From: Spirochaetaceae bacterium
GTDB lineage: Bacteria; Spirochaetota; Spirochaetia; SZUA-6; Bin103
DNA length: 13,253 nucleotides
Reading direction: 5' to 3'
Assembly (NCBI GenBank): GCA_028820215.1
Contig: JAPPKD010000080.1
Location: forward strand, 1-13,253
Positions 1 through 6,668 of the stretch are shown here, in pieces. Made by a program: the position numbers and the translations under genes. Numbering within the stretch: position 1 is the first letter of the stretch; each line of letters opens with the position of its first letter. A model generated the notes under the pieces. That model was not told the DNA's origin and did not search any database. It was given only the letters and a program-made list of their open reading frames with translations.

Positions 1-514
1 CGCCTCGTCCACCAGCGCCTTCCGTGCCGAGAGGTCCAGCTCCGGCGGCGGCGCCGTCGCCAGAGCCGTTGGAGCCGAGCCGTTCGGCCCGGCAGATATC
101 GCGGCTTTCGGAGCCGGACCGGCACTGGTCGCCCGACCCGCACCGCGCGCCGCTCGCCTTCGCTGCCGATCGCGGCGGTCGAAGGCAGACTGCAACTGCG
201 CCGCCGCGTCCAGCGTCAGCGATCCGTCCCGCAACCGCTCACGGGTGCCTGCCACCTGCGCGCACAGCTTCATGGCGCCGATCCGCCGATACGTGGCGCC
301 GTCGCTGTAGCCGAGCCCGTGCTTGACGTAGTCGAACAGGCTGGAGAAGCCGCGGCGCAGGTGCAGCGCGCGCGCCTCGATCTCCACGAGGTGGTCGATG
401 ACGAAGACCTGGATCTGACGATCGAGCTGCGCCAAGGTGCCGGTCTGCGCCAGCAGTTGGTCGTCGGAGGCCTGCAGCGGCGGTCAGGGGAGTTTTCGTC
501 GACACGTTTGACAT
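1..514 (-). CDS. HNH endonuclease-like protein, N-terminal part (cut by window edge, probable frameshift)
   Basis: On the minus strand, positions 483 down to 1 read as one open frame of about 160 codons that leaves the window. Its protein begins around PPLQASDDQLLAQ and continues with a helical stretch containing RGFSSLFDYVKHGLGYSDGA and TYRRIGAMKLCAQVAG, followed by an Ala/Pro/Gly-rich linker. That block is typical of the N-terminal region of HNH-endonuclease-like (DUF222-type) proteins; the HNH domain itself would lie beyond the left edge and is not seen. This frame has a stop at 484-486 and no ATG; its first alternative start is TTG at 435. In the neighbouring frame an ATG at 514 gives MSNVSTKTPLT, and removing one base near 480-486 would join it smoothly to PLQASDDQ. 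I therefore infer a +1 frameshift, by error or mutation. A TATAAT box sits 13 nt before the ATG, so a normal transcript would be nearly leaderless. Function is a family guess; the coding frame itself is convincing. Confidence 0.55.
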
Positions 515-535
515 GAATAAATATAGTATTATAAG
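508..535 (+). promoter_or_regulatory. Sigma70-like promoter reading towards the ABC permease operon
   Basis: A perfect -35 box TTGACA (508-513) is followed after 16 nt by TATAAG (530-535, five of six matches to TATAAT). It lies in an AT-rich island unlike the GC-rich surroundings. Transcription would start near 542 and give the permease operon a leader of about 235 nt. It overlaps a promoter pointing the other way. Confidence 0.55.
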
Positions 536-557
536 GTAAATAAGTAAAATATGTCGG
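528..557 (-). promoter_or_regulatory. Sigma70-like promoter for the HNH-like gene
   Basis: Read on the minus strand, CCGACA (557-552) is followed after 18 nt by a perfect TATAAT (533-528). The ATG at 514 begins 13 nt after the -10 box, so the transcript would have a leader of only about six bases. The -10 boxes of this promoter and the plus-strand one share the same bases, so the two probably compete. Confidence 0.5.
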
Positions 558-574
558 CTGCATCGTACGGCGTT

Positions 575-610
575 CCGGGCGGTCACGACATCCGGGTCCC
601 GGCCGCCCGG
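575..610. repeat. Inverted repeat in the leader of the permease operon
   Basis: The arms CCGGGCGG (575-582) and CCGCCCGG (603-610) are exact reverse complements separated by 20 nt, which itself contains a near-palindrome (592-602). It lies between the predicted promoter and the first permease and could fold in the leader RNA. In GC-rich DNA such arms can arise by chance. Confidence 0.3.
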
Positions 611-730
611 GCGCTGGCACGCACGGGCAGACCCGAGGCGTCACGCGGGCCGGCGCCCGACCGGTGTCCGATGTGGCCCAGACGATTTCCCGCAGCCGGT
701 CGCGGAAGAATCAGGGCAACTCCTGGCGGC

Positions 731-755
731 GCGTTCCGGTTCCCCGCGTTCCGGT
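731..755 (+). repeat. 10-bp direct repeat just upstream of the first permease
   Basis: GCGTTCCGGT occurs exactly at 731-740 and again at 746-755, a 15-nt period, ending 22 nt before the ATG at 778. Two half-sites about one and a half helical turns apart could be an operator, but no regulator gene is present to support this. Confidence 0.3.
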
Positions 756-777
756 CGCGTGGTACCGTCGCGGTTGC

Positions 778-1968
778 ATGGCCACCACGCAGGAGGCCGC
801 TCCGCCTGAGGTCCAAACCGCGCGCCGCGGCCTGTTCGGCCGCCGGCGCCTGACCGAGGAAGAGAAGCGCGAAGCCTTCTTCACGGCCACGCAGTGGCGC
901 CTGATGTGGCTCAAATTCCGCAGCCACCGCTGGGCGCTGTGGGGACTCCTCGTCATCTCCGTGTTCTACTTCGTGGCGATCTTCGCCGGCTTCTTCGCCA
1001 CCAACGATCCGGTCACGCGCCGACCCGAGTACCAGTACCTGCCGCCGTCGATCCTGGGCAAGGCGCGCTCGTTCCGGCTGTTCGACCAGGAGGGCACCTT
1101 CCGGCCGGTGGTCTACCCGGTGCGCACCAAGCTCAACCTGCAGACCTTCGACCAGGACATCTTCCCCGACCTGGAGAACGAGCGGCCGTTGCGGCTGTTC
1201 GCCACGGGCGACCCGTACACGCTGTTCTTCTTCATCGATTCGGACATCCACCTGTTCGGCTCGGGCGACCCGGAGGTGCGCTGGTTTCCGCTCGGCACCG
1301 ACGGCTCCGGGCGCTGCCTGTACTCGCGCATGGTGCACGGCGCCACCCTGTCGCTGTCGATCGGCATCCTGGCGATCGTCATAAGCTGGGTGTTGGGCGT
1401 CCTCATCGGCGGCATCTCCGGCTACTTCGGCGGCGTCGTCGACAACGTCATCCAGCGCGTCATCGAGGTGCTGATGTCGTTTCCCACCTTGCCCTTGTGG
1501 ATCGCGCTGTCGGCGGCGCTGCCCAGGGAATGGACGGTGATCCAGGTCTACTTCGCGATCACCCTGATCCTGTCGGTGCTGGGCTGGACGGGACTGGCCA
1601 GGGTGGTGCGCAGCAAGCTCCTGGCGCTGCGCGAGGAGGAGTTCGTGCTGGCGGCCACCCTGGACGGCTGCGCTCGCCCGCGGCTGGTGGCCCGGCACAT
1701 GCTGCCGTCGTTCGCCAGCCACCTGATCGTGGTCGCCAGCAATCAGGTGCCCGGCATGATCCTGGGCGAGACGGCGCTCAGCTTCATCGGCGTCGGCCTG
1801 CGTCCGCCCGCGGTGAGCTGGGGCGTGCTGCTGCAGGAGGCGCAGAACGTGGAGTCGGTCGCCCTGCGGCCGTGGCTGCTGCTGCCGGCGCTGCTGGTCG
1901 TGTTCAGCGTCGTGGCGTTCCAGTTCCTGGGCGACGGCATGCGCGACGCGATGGATCCCTACCGGTGA
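778..1968 (+). CDS. Opp/Dpp-family ABC transporter permease, OppC/YejE-like
   Basis: Inner-membrane permease subunit of a binding-protein-dependent importer of the peptide/oligosaccharide (Opp/Dpp) family, 396 residues. After a polar N-terminus, one membrane helix spans about 53-73. About 120 residues follow before the usual core, which starts at the FPLGTDGSGRCLYSRMVHG block (170-188), a hallmark of OppC/DppC proteins. Further helices lie near 192-212, 256-276, 312-340 and 366-386. The EAA-type cytoplasmic loop contacting the ATPase is around 290-310 (LAATLDGCAR then HMLP). The C-terminus GDGMRDAMDPYR is typical. The long loop between helix 1 and the core resembles YejE more than plain OppC. 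ATG 778 is chosen because family-like sequence starts just after it; an in-frame GTG at 664 would add 38 atypical residues. There is no clear Shine-Dalgarno. The OppB-like partner follows after 22 nt. The substrate is unknown; the downstream glycosidases favour an oligosaccharide. Confidence 0.9.
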   Translation: MATTQEAAPPEVQTARRGLFGRRRLTEEEKREAFFTATQWRLMWLKFRSHRWALWGLLVISVFYFVAIFAGFFATNDPVTRRPEYQYLPPSILGKARSFRLFDQEGTFRPVVYPVRTKLNLQTFDQDIFPDLENERPLRLFATGDPYTLFFFIDSDIHLFGSGDPEVRWFPLGTDGSGRCLYSRMVHGATLSLSIGILAIVISWVLGVLIGGISGYFGGVVDNVIQRVIEVLMSFPTLPLWIALSAALPREWTVIQVYFAITLILSVLGWTGLARVVRSKLLALREEEFVLAATLDGCARPRLVARHMLPSFASHLIVVASNQVPGMILGETALSFIGVGLRPPAVSWGVLLQEAQNVESVALRPWLLLPALLVVFSVVAFQFLGDGMRDAMDPYR

Positions 1969-1990
1969 CCGCTGCCCGGGTCGGCCGCCC

Positions 1991-2986
1991 ATGATCACCT
2001 TCATCGTGCGCCGGGTCTTCATCATGATCCCGACGGTGGTGCTGATCTCGCTGGTCTCCTTCCTGGTGATCGACCTGCCGCCGGGCGACCTTGCCAGCTC
2101 GTACGTCGCGCGCCTGGAGGCATCGCAGGAGGTTTTCAGAGACGAGGCACGGGACATGATCGCCGAGCTGCGCGCCCGTTACGGACTGGACGATCCGTTC
2201 TTCGTGCGCTACTTCAAGTGGGCCAGCCGCTTCGCCCGCGGCGACTGGGGCTTCTCGCTCCTGTGGAACAAGCCGGTGCGGCTGCTGATCCAGGAGCGCA
2301 TCCTGATCACCGTATCCATCGCCTTTCTGACGCTGATACTCAGCAGCGCGATCACGTGGCCGGCCGGGGTGGGGGCGGCGCTGCGCCAATACTCCCTGTT
2401 CGACAACATCTTCAGCTTCACCGCCTTCTTCATGATGGCGATCCCGAATTTCCTGTTCGCGCTGATCCTGATGTACCTGGCCTACGAGTGGTTCGACTAC
2501 CGGCCGGGCGGTCTGTTCTCACCGGACATGGTCGACGCGCCGTGGAGCGTGGCCAAGTTCCTGGACTTCCTGGCGCACATCTGGATGCCGCTGGTGGTGC
2601 TGGGATTCGAGTCGATCGGCGGCGGACTGCGGACCATCCGCGCCAACGTGCTGGACCAGCTCCGCATGCCGTACGTGACCACCGCGCGCGCCAAGGGGGT
2701 GCCGGAGACGCGATTGCTGGTCAAGTATCCGATCCGGATGGCGGCCAATCCATGGATCTCGACGGTGGGCTGGATCCTGCCGGGGCTGGTGGCGGGCGAG
2801 GTGCTGGTTTCGATCGTGATCGGCCTGCCCACCATCGGACCGCTCATGCTGGAGGGACTGAGGAACCAGGACATGCAGCTCGCTGGCGGCATCCTCATGC
2901 TGCTGGCCACCCTGACCGTGATCGGCACGCTGATCTCCGACCTGCTGCTTGCGGTGCTCGACCCGCGTATCCGGATCACGGAATGA
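1991..2986 (+). CDS. Opp/Dpp-family ABC transporter permease, OppB/YejB-like
   Basis: Second permease subunit, 331 residues, expected to pair with the preceding OppC-like protein to form the membrane channel. The first helix spans about residues 9-28 and is followed by the LPPGDLASSY motif, the equivalent of the PGDP motif of OppB/DppB. A GDWGFS motif begins at residue 84, matching the conserved GDLG-S segment before the core. The EAA-type loop, YVTTARAKGVPETRLLVKYP, lies at about 227-246. Later helices contain the IVIGLPTIGPLM segment and end with LAVLDPRIRITE, a normal family C-terminus. Length and order of motifs are those of an intact protein. Gene order C-then-B is the reverse of the classical oppBC. 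No Shine-Dalgarno is evident before ATG 1991. ATPase and substrate-binding subunits are not in the window. Confidence 0.92.
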   Translation: MITFIVRRVFIMIPTVVLISLVSFLVIDLPPGDLASSYVARLEASQEVFRDEARDMIAELRARYGLDDPFFVRYFKWASRFARGDWGFSLLWNKPVRLLIQERILITVSIAFLTLILSSAITWPAGVGAALRQYSLFDNIFSFTAFFMMAIPNFLFALILMYLAYEWFDYRPGGLFSPDMVDAPWSVAKFLDFLAHIWMPLVVLGFESIGGGLRTIRANVLDQLRMPYVTTARAKGVPETRLLVKYPIRMAANPWISTVGWILPGLVAGEVLVSIVIGLPTIGPLMLEGLRNQDMQLAGGILMLLATLTVIGTLISDLLLAVLDPRIRITE

Positions 2987-3003
2987 TGGGGATCACGGAG
3001 TGA
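2973..3003 (+). repeat. Short tandem near-duplication at the end of the OppB-like gene
   Basis: GGATCACGGAATGA (2973-2986) includes the stop codon of the permease and is repeated with one difference as GGATCACGGAGTGA (2990-3003), a 17-nt period. The second copy contains the GTG proposed as the start of the next gene, so a local duplication has built the gene junction. Confidence 0.6.
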
Positions 3004-4985
3004 GCGGAGCAGCAGGGGTGGACGCTCGCGACGACGTGGCGCTGATCCCGCGGCCGAAGTCGGTCCGGCGACTGCCGGGCAGGGTGCGCGGGACCCTGGA
3101 GTTGAAGGCGGGGCCGGAGTGTGCGGCGGCCGCGGCGGTCTACGCGGAATGCGCGGCGGAGCTGCTGGGCGCCGGGCAGGCCGGATCAGGCGAGGCCGGC
3201 TCCGGCGGGGTCCGCATCCCCGTCCACCTGTCGCTGCGCGCGCCGCCGCCTCCAGCCGGCGACCACGGCCCGGAGGCGTACCGGCTGGGCGTGGCCGGCG
3301 AGGGCGGCATCGAGGTGCGCGCCGTATCGCACGCCGGGCTGGTGTACGGCATCCACACGCTGCTCTCCCTGGCGCGTCCGCGCGGCGGGGAGGTGGAGCT
3401 GCCGGCCTGCGTGATCTCCGACTGGCCGGACTTCCGCCTGCGCGGTCTGCAGGACGACCCGGCCCGCGGGCAGGTTTCCACGGTCGCGGGCTACGAGCGG
3501 CTGATCCGCGAGCTCTCCCGCCTGAAGTACAACGTGCTCACCTTCCACACCGAGGATCTGTTCGCCTTCGAGCGCTACCCCACCCTGGGCCGCGCGCACG
3601 GCGCCATGGACGCCGGCCAGTGGCGCCGCCTGGTCGAGTACGGCCGGCGCTACGGCGTCGAGCTGTTCCTGACCTTCCAGACGTTCGGCCACGCCGGCCG
3701 GGTGACCGGCATGCCGGAGTTCAATCACCTGTCCGACCTGGAAGGCGGCGCCAGCCACTACTCGCCGGCGGTGCCTGCCACCTACGAATTCCTCGGCGAC
3801 CTGCTGGAGGAGCTGGCGGAGGTGTTCGACGGCGACACCGTGCACGTCGGCTGCGACGAGGTGGCCCTGAGCGACCACGGGCTGCGCTCCAGCGCGATGG
3901 TGCGCGAGCGGGGCGCCGCGGCCGTGTACGTCGACCACGTGCGCGCGATAGCGCGCCTGGCGCGCAGGCACTGGCGGCGGGTTCTGTTCTTCGCCGAATT
4001 CGCCGACAAACGCTACCGCCCGGACGTTCAGGGAGCGGACGACGACATCCGTGCGCTGCGCGACGAGGGCCTGTCGTTCGTGAACTGGAACTACTACGAC
4101 TTGCAGCCGGAGGAGTACTTCCCCTTCCTGCACAAGCTGCAGCGCCACGGCGTCGACCAGGTGATCTCGCCCGGGGTGTGGACTTGGCGGCAGCTCTTTC
4201 CGAGCTTCGCGCAGACGCGGGAGACGCTGCCGGTGTTCACGCGGCTCGGCTTCCAGGAGGGGATTACCGACAGCATCACCTGCGCCTGGAACGACACGCG
4301 CGACTGCTTCCGCGAGCTGCACTGGCTGAACTACGCCTTCGCCGCCGAGCATCAGTGGAACGGCGCCCCGCGGGTCGAGACCGACGAGCCGTTCATCGCC
4401 CGCTGGGCACGGCAGTTCTTCGGCGCGCCCACGGATGCGCTCGCGCGCGCCCACGAGTGGCTGGGCGGCCTCAACGCCAAGGCGTTCGCCGCCGCGCGCC
4501 ACGACCACCGCTACCCGCGCGAATTCAACTGGCGGCCGATGACCGCGCACGCCGTGTTCTGGAACGAGCCCGTGCCGGGCGCCGGCAGCGCGGCGGACGC
4601 GACGGCTTCCGAGCGGCTGGCCGGGGAGGCGCGGGCGCTCGAGGGCGAGGTGACCGCCGCCGCGCCGTCGCTGCCGCGCAACCGGGCGGTCGCCGACCTG
4701 GTGGCCTACGAGCTGCGCCGCGCCGCCTGGCTGTTCGACAGCGTGCGCTTCGTGGCGGACCCGGACACCGGCGCCGCCGGCCGCCTCGCGCATGAGCTGC
4801 GACAGCTCGGCCGTGACTTCGTGCCACGGTGGAACGCGACCAACATCCCGCAGGGGCGGGAGGGGGTCGAGGAGCGGTTCGCCAAGCTGGTCGGGCTTTA
4901 CGAGCGGGAAACGCGGGCGATCACGCCGTGGGACGGCGGATGGGGTCCGGCCCGGCGCATGCAGACCGGCCCCCATCCAATGTAG
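3000..4985 (+). CDS. Family 20 glycosidase (beta-N-acetylhexosaminidase-like), cytoplasmic
   Basis: Predicted GH20 enzyme of 661 residues that would release terminal GlcNAc or GalNAc by substrate-assisted catalysis. The N-terminal alpha/beta domain (about residues 13-145) carries ALIPRPKSVRRLPG and the YRLGV, GIEVRAVSHAGLVYGIHTLLSL and VISDWPDFRLRGL blocks typical of the GH20b domain. The TIM barrel follows, with RLRGLQDDPARG (146-157), LKYNVLTFHTEDLF and the catalytic Asp-Glu pair in HVGCDEV (D286, E287). The later GITDSITCAWNDTR segment also fits. The second glycine of the usual HxGGDE is cysteine here. No signal peptide is seen, so it should act in the cytoplasm on imported sugar, consistent with its place 13 nt after the permease. 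The start is uncertain: GTG 3000, or GTG 3018, which has GGAG eight bases upstream. A long Ala/Arg-rich C-terminal helical region (about 520-640) is less conserved. The exact substrate is not shown. Confidence 0.82.
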   Translation: MSGAAGVDARDDVALIPRPKSVRRLPGRVRGTLELKAGPECAAAAAVYAECAAELLGAGQAGSGEAGSGGVRIPVHLSLRAPPPPAGDHGPEAYRLGVAGEGGIEVRAVSHAGLVYGIHTLLSLARPRGGEVELPACVISDWPDFRLRGLQDDPARGQVSTVAGYERLIRELSRLKYNVLTFHTEDLFAFERYPTLGRAHGAMDAGQWRRLVEYGRRYGVELFLTFQTFGHAGRVTGMPEFNHLSDLEGGASHYSPAVPATYEFLGDLLEELAEVFDGDTVHVGCDEVALSDHGLRSSAMVRERGAAAVYVDHVRAIARLARRHWRRVLFFAEFADKRYRPDVQGADDDIRALRDEGLSFVNWNYYDLQPEEYFPFLHKLQRHGVDQVISPGVWTWRQLFPSFAQTRETLPVFTRLGFQEGITDSITCAWNDTRDCFRELHWLNYAFAAEHQWNGAPRVETDEPFIARWARQFFGAPTDALARAHEWLGGLNAKAFAAARHDHRYPREFNWRPMTAHAVFWNEPVPGAGSAADATASERLAGEARALEGEVTAAAPSLPRNRAVADLVAYELRRAAWLFDSVRFVADPDTGAAGRLAHELRQLGRDFVPRWNATNIPQGREGVEERFAKLVGLYERETRAITPWDGGWGPARRMQTGPHPM

Positions 4986-4994
4986 AAAAGCGCC

Positions 4995-6650
4995 ATGGCA
5001 GCGGACAGGACGAAAGGCCGGCTCGAGCGCGACTACCGTATCACCTGGGTCGACGACAGCGGCATCGGCGCCCACATGGTCAACCCGCCGGTTTCCCCGC
5101 AGCGGTTTCGTCACGCCATCGTCGGCGGGCTCGCCGGGACCCAGGTCGACGCGTTCGTGTGCACGGTCGGCCATGGGGCCGGGTACACCACCTCGTACCC
5201 GACCGAGGTCGACGGGATGGAGTTCATCGTCGACCGGCTGGAAGCGGGCGCGAAGCTCGGCGGCGTGGATCTCTGGCGTGGCGCCGAGAACCTGCGCTCC
5301 CTGTGGGCCGCGGGCCACGACCCCGTGCAGCTCGTGCTCGACGAGTGCAGGCGCGCAGGCATCGACTTCTGGCTGCAGCTCAGGATGAACGACTGGCACC
5401 ACGTCGACACGTCGTCCGGTGAAATCTATCGGCTGATCGGCAGCGAGTGGTACGAGCGGCACCCCGAATACCTGATCGGCGACGAGGGGGTGGCCGGGTG
5501 GCCCGACGAGCTGGCCACTTCCCTGCGGTGGTTCCAGGACTTCGCGCACGAGCCGGTGCGCCGCATCCGGCTCGCGGTCGCGGCGGAGGCCGTCGAGCGC
5601 TACGACGTCGACGGGTGGGAGTACGACTTCGTGCGCTGCCCCGGACTGTTCCGCTACGGCCGGGAACGGGAGCATGCCGGTCTGGTCACCGAGCTGATCC
5701 GCGACACGCGCGCGATGCTGGACGAAGCGGCGCGCCGCCGGGGACGCCCGCTCGGCTTCTCGGTGCGCGTGCCCAACACCATCGAAGGCTGCACGATGCT
5801 GGGCTTGGACGTCGTGCAGTGGATCGAAGAGGATCTGGTGGACATCGTCGTGCCGTGCGCGTTCTTCGCCCAGCACATGGAGGAGGACGCGACGCCGTGG
5901 GTGGCCGCCGCGGCCGATACCACGGTGCGCATCCACCACGGCATGGACTCCGCCTACCAGACGGGCGACGTGCTGGGGCTCGGCGTTTCCTACTACCAGG
6001 TGCGCGACGCGTACATGCAGGGCCTGACGCCGGAGCTGATCCGCGGCATGGCGGCGCGCCACTGGCGCGCCGGCGTCGACGGCATCTACCTGTTCAACGG
6101 CCCCGGGGCCCTCAGTTCCTACGGCGTCGACACCCGGGAGGTGCTCGACCAGGTCGGCTCACCGCGGAGCCTCCGGCACCGGGACAAGCGCTACGCGGTG
6201 ATGCGCCGGACCGGGTCGTTCCCGAACTGCTATCCGCAACAGTACCGGCTGCCCGCGGAGCTCGGCCCCGAACGCGCGATCTTCCCGATCGACGTCGCCG
6301 ACGACGTGGCCGGCGCCGGCGCGCGGATCGACCACGTGCACCTGGAGCTGCTGCTGGAAGCGCCGTGCCACCTGGACGAGCTGACCGTCACCTTCAACGG
6401 GACACCGCTGCCGTGTCTCAATCCCGTGGAAGCGGGCAAGCCGGCCCCCGATTCCCGGGCCTGGCTGGTCTATGACCTCGCCGGTGCCCCACCCAGGCAG
6501 GGCCGGAACGAGGTCGCCGTGTCCGTGAAGCGGGCTGCCCGCCTCGCCGCGGAGATACCCCTGGTGCTCACCGACCTTGAGTTGTCCGTCCGCTACCGGT
6601 ACCCGCACGGCCCGTTCCGCGAGCCGCCCGGTTACCTCCCGCGCACCTGA
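4995..6650 (+). CDS. GHL10/DUF187-type TIM-barrel glycosidase-like protein, copy 1
   Basis: 551-residue protein, nine bases after the GH20 gene and surely in its operon. The N-terminal two thirds look like the TIM barrel of the glycosyl-hydrolase-like GHL10 (DUF187) group: RMNDWHHVDTSSGEIYRL (130-147), then RYDVDGWEYDFVRCPG (202-217), which resembles the DG-x-x-x-D-Y-x-R strand of that group, and an AGVDGIYLFNGPG strand late in the barrel. D206, E209 and D211 are candidate acidic residues. A C-terminal beta-sandwich of about 120 residues (LDELTVTFNGTPLPCLNP) could bind sugar. No signal peptide, so probably cytoplasmic. It is clearly homologous over its whole length to the protein encoded on the other strand at 6666-8360. 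Family membership is from pattern memory; substrate and even catalytic activity are unknown. Confidence 0.65.
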   Translation: MAADRTKGRLERDYRITWVDDSGIGAHMVNPPVSPQRFRHAIVGGLAGTQVDAFVCTVGHGAGYTTSYPTEVDGMEFIVDRLEAGAKLGGVDLWRGAENLRSLWAAGHDPVQLVLDECRRAGIDFWLQLRMNDWHHVDTSSGEIYRLIGSEWYERHPEYLIGDEGVAGWPDELATSLRWFQDFAHEPVRRIRLAVAAEAVERYDVDGWEYDFVRCPGLFRYGREREHAGLVTELIRDTRAMLDEAARRRGRPLGFSVRVPNTIEGCTMLGLDVVQWIEEDLVDIVVPCAFFAQHMEEDATPWVAAAADTTVRIHHGMDSAYQTGDVLGLGVSYYQVRDAYMQGLTPELIRGMAARHWRAGVDGIYLFNGPGALSSYGVDTREVLDQVGSPRSLRHRDKRYAVMRRTGSFPNCYPQQYRLPAELGPERAIFPIDVADDVAGAGARIDHVHLELLLEAPCHLDELTVTFNGTPLPCLNPVEAGKPAPDSRAWLVYDLAGAPPRQGRNEVAVSVKRAARLAAEIPLVLTDLELSVRYRYPHGPFREPPGYLPRT

Positions 6651-6668
6651 CCGGCGCGCGGCCGGTCA
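6648..6668. terminator. Shared stem-loop between two convergent operons
   Basis: TGACCGGC (6648-6655) and GCCGGTCA (6661-6668) are exact reverse complements around a GCGCG loop. The TGA of each arm is the stop codon of one of the two converging genes. The structure is the same from either strand, so it could protect or end both transcripts. There is no T-run on either side, so classical intrinsic termination is not shown. Confidence 0.5.

Noticed and set aside
551..853. ATG-started open frame of 100 codons just after the plus-strand promoter
   Set aside because: Low-complexity Arg/Pro/Ala composition, and it overlaps the start of the first permease in another frame. No ribosome site is seen.
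583..2157. Minus-strand open frame of about 524 codons opposite the first permease
   Set aside because: Antisense shadow, rich in Arg, Gln, Asp and His, with no domain pattern.
3186..6062. Very long minus-strand open frame (about 958 codons) opposite the GH20 and GHL10 genes
   Set aside because: It is an antisense frame of two well-supported genes in GC-rich DNA; its residues are low-complexity and match no domain I recognise.
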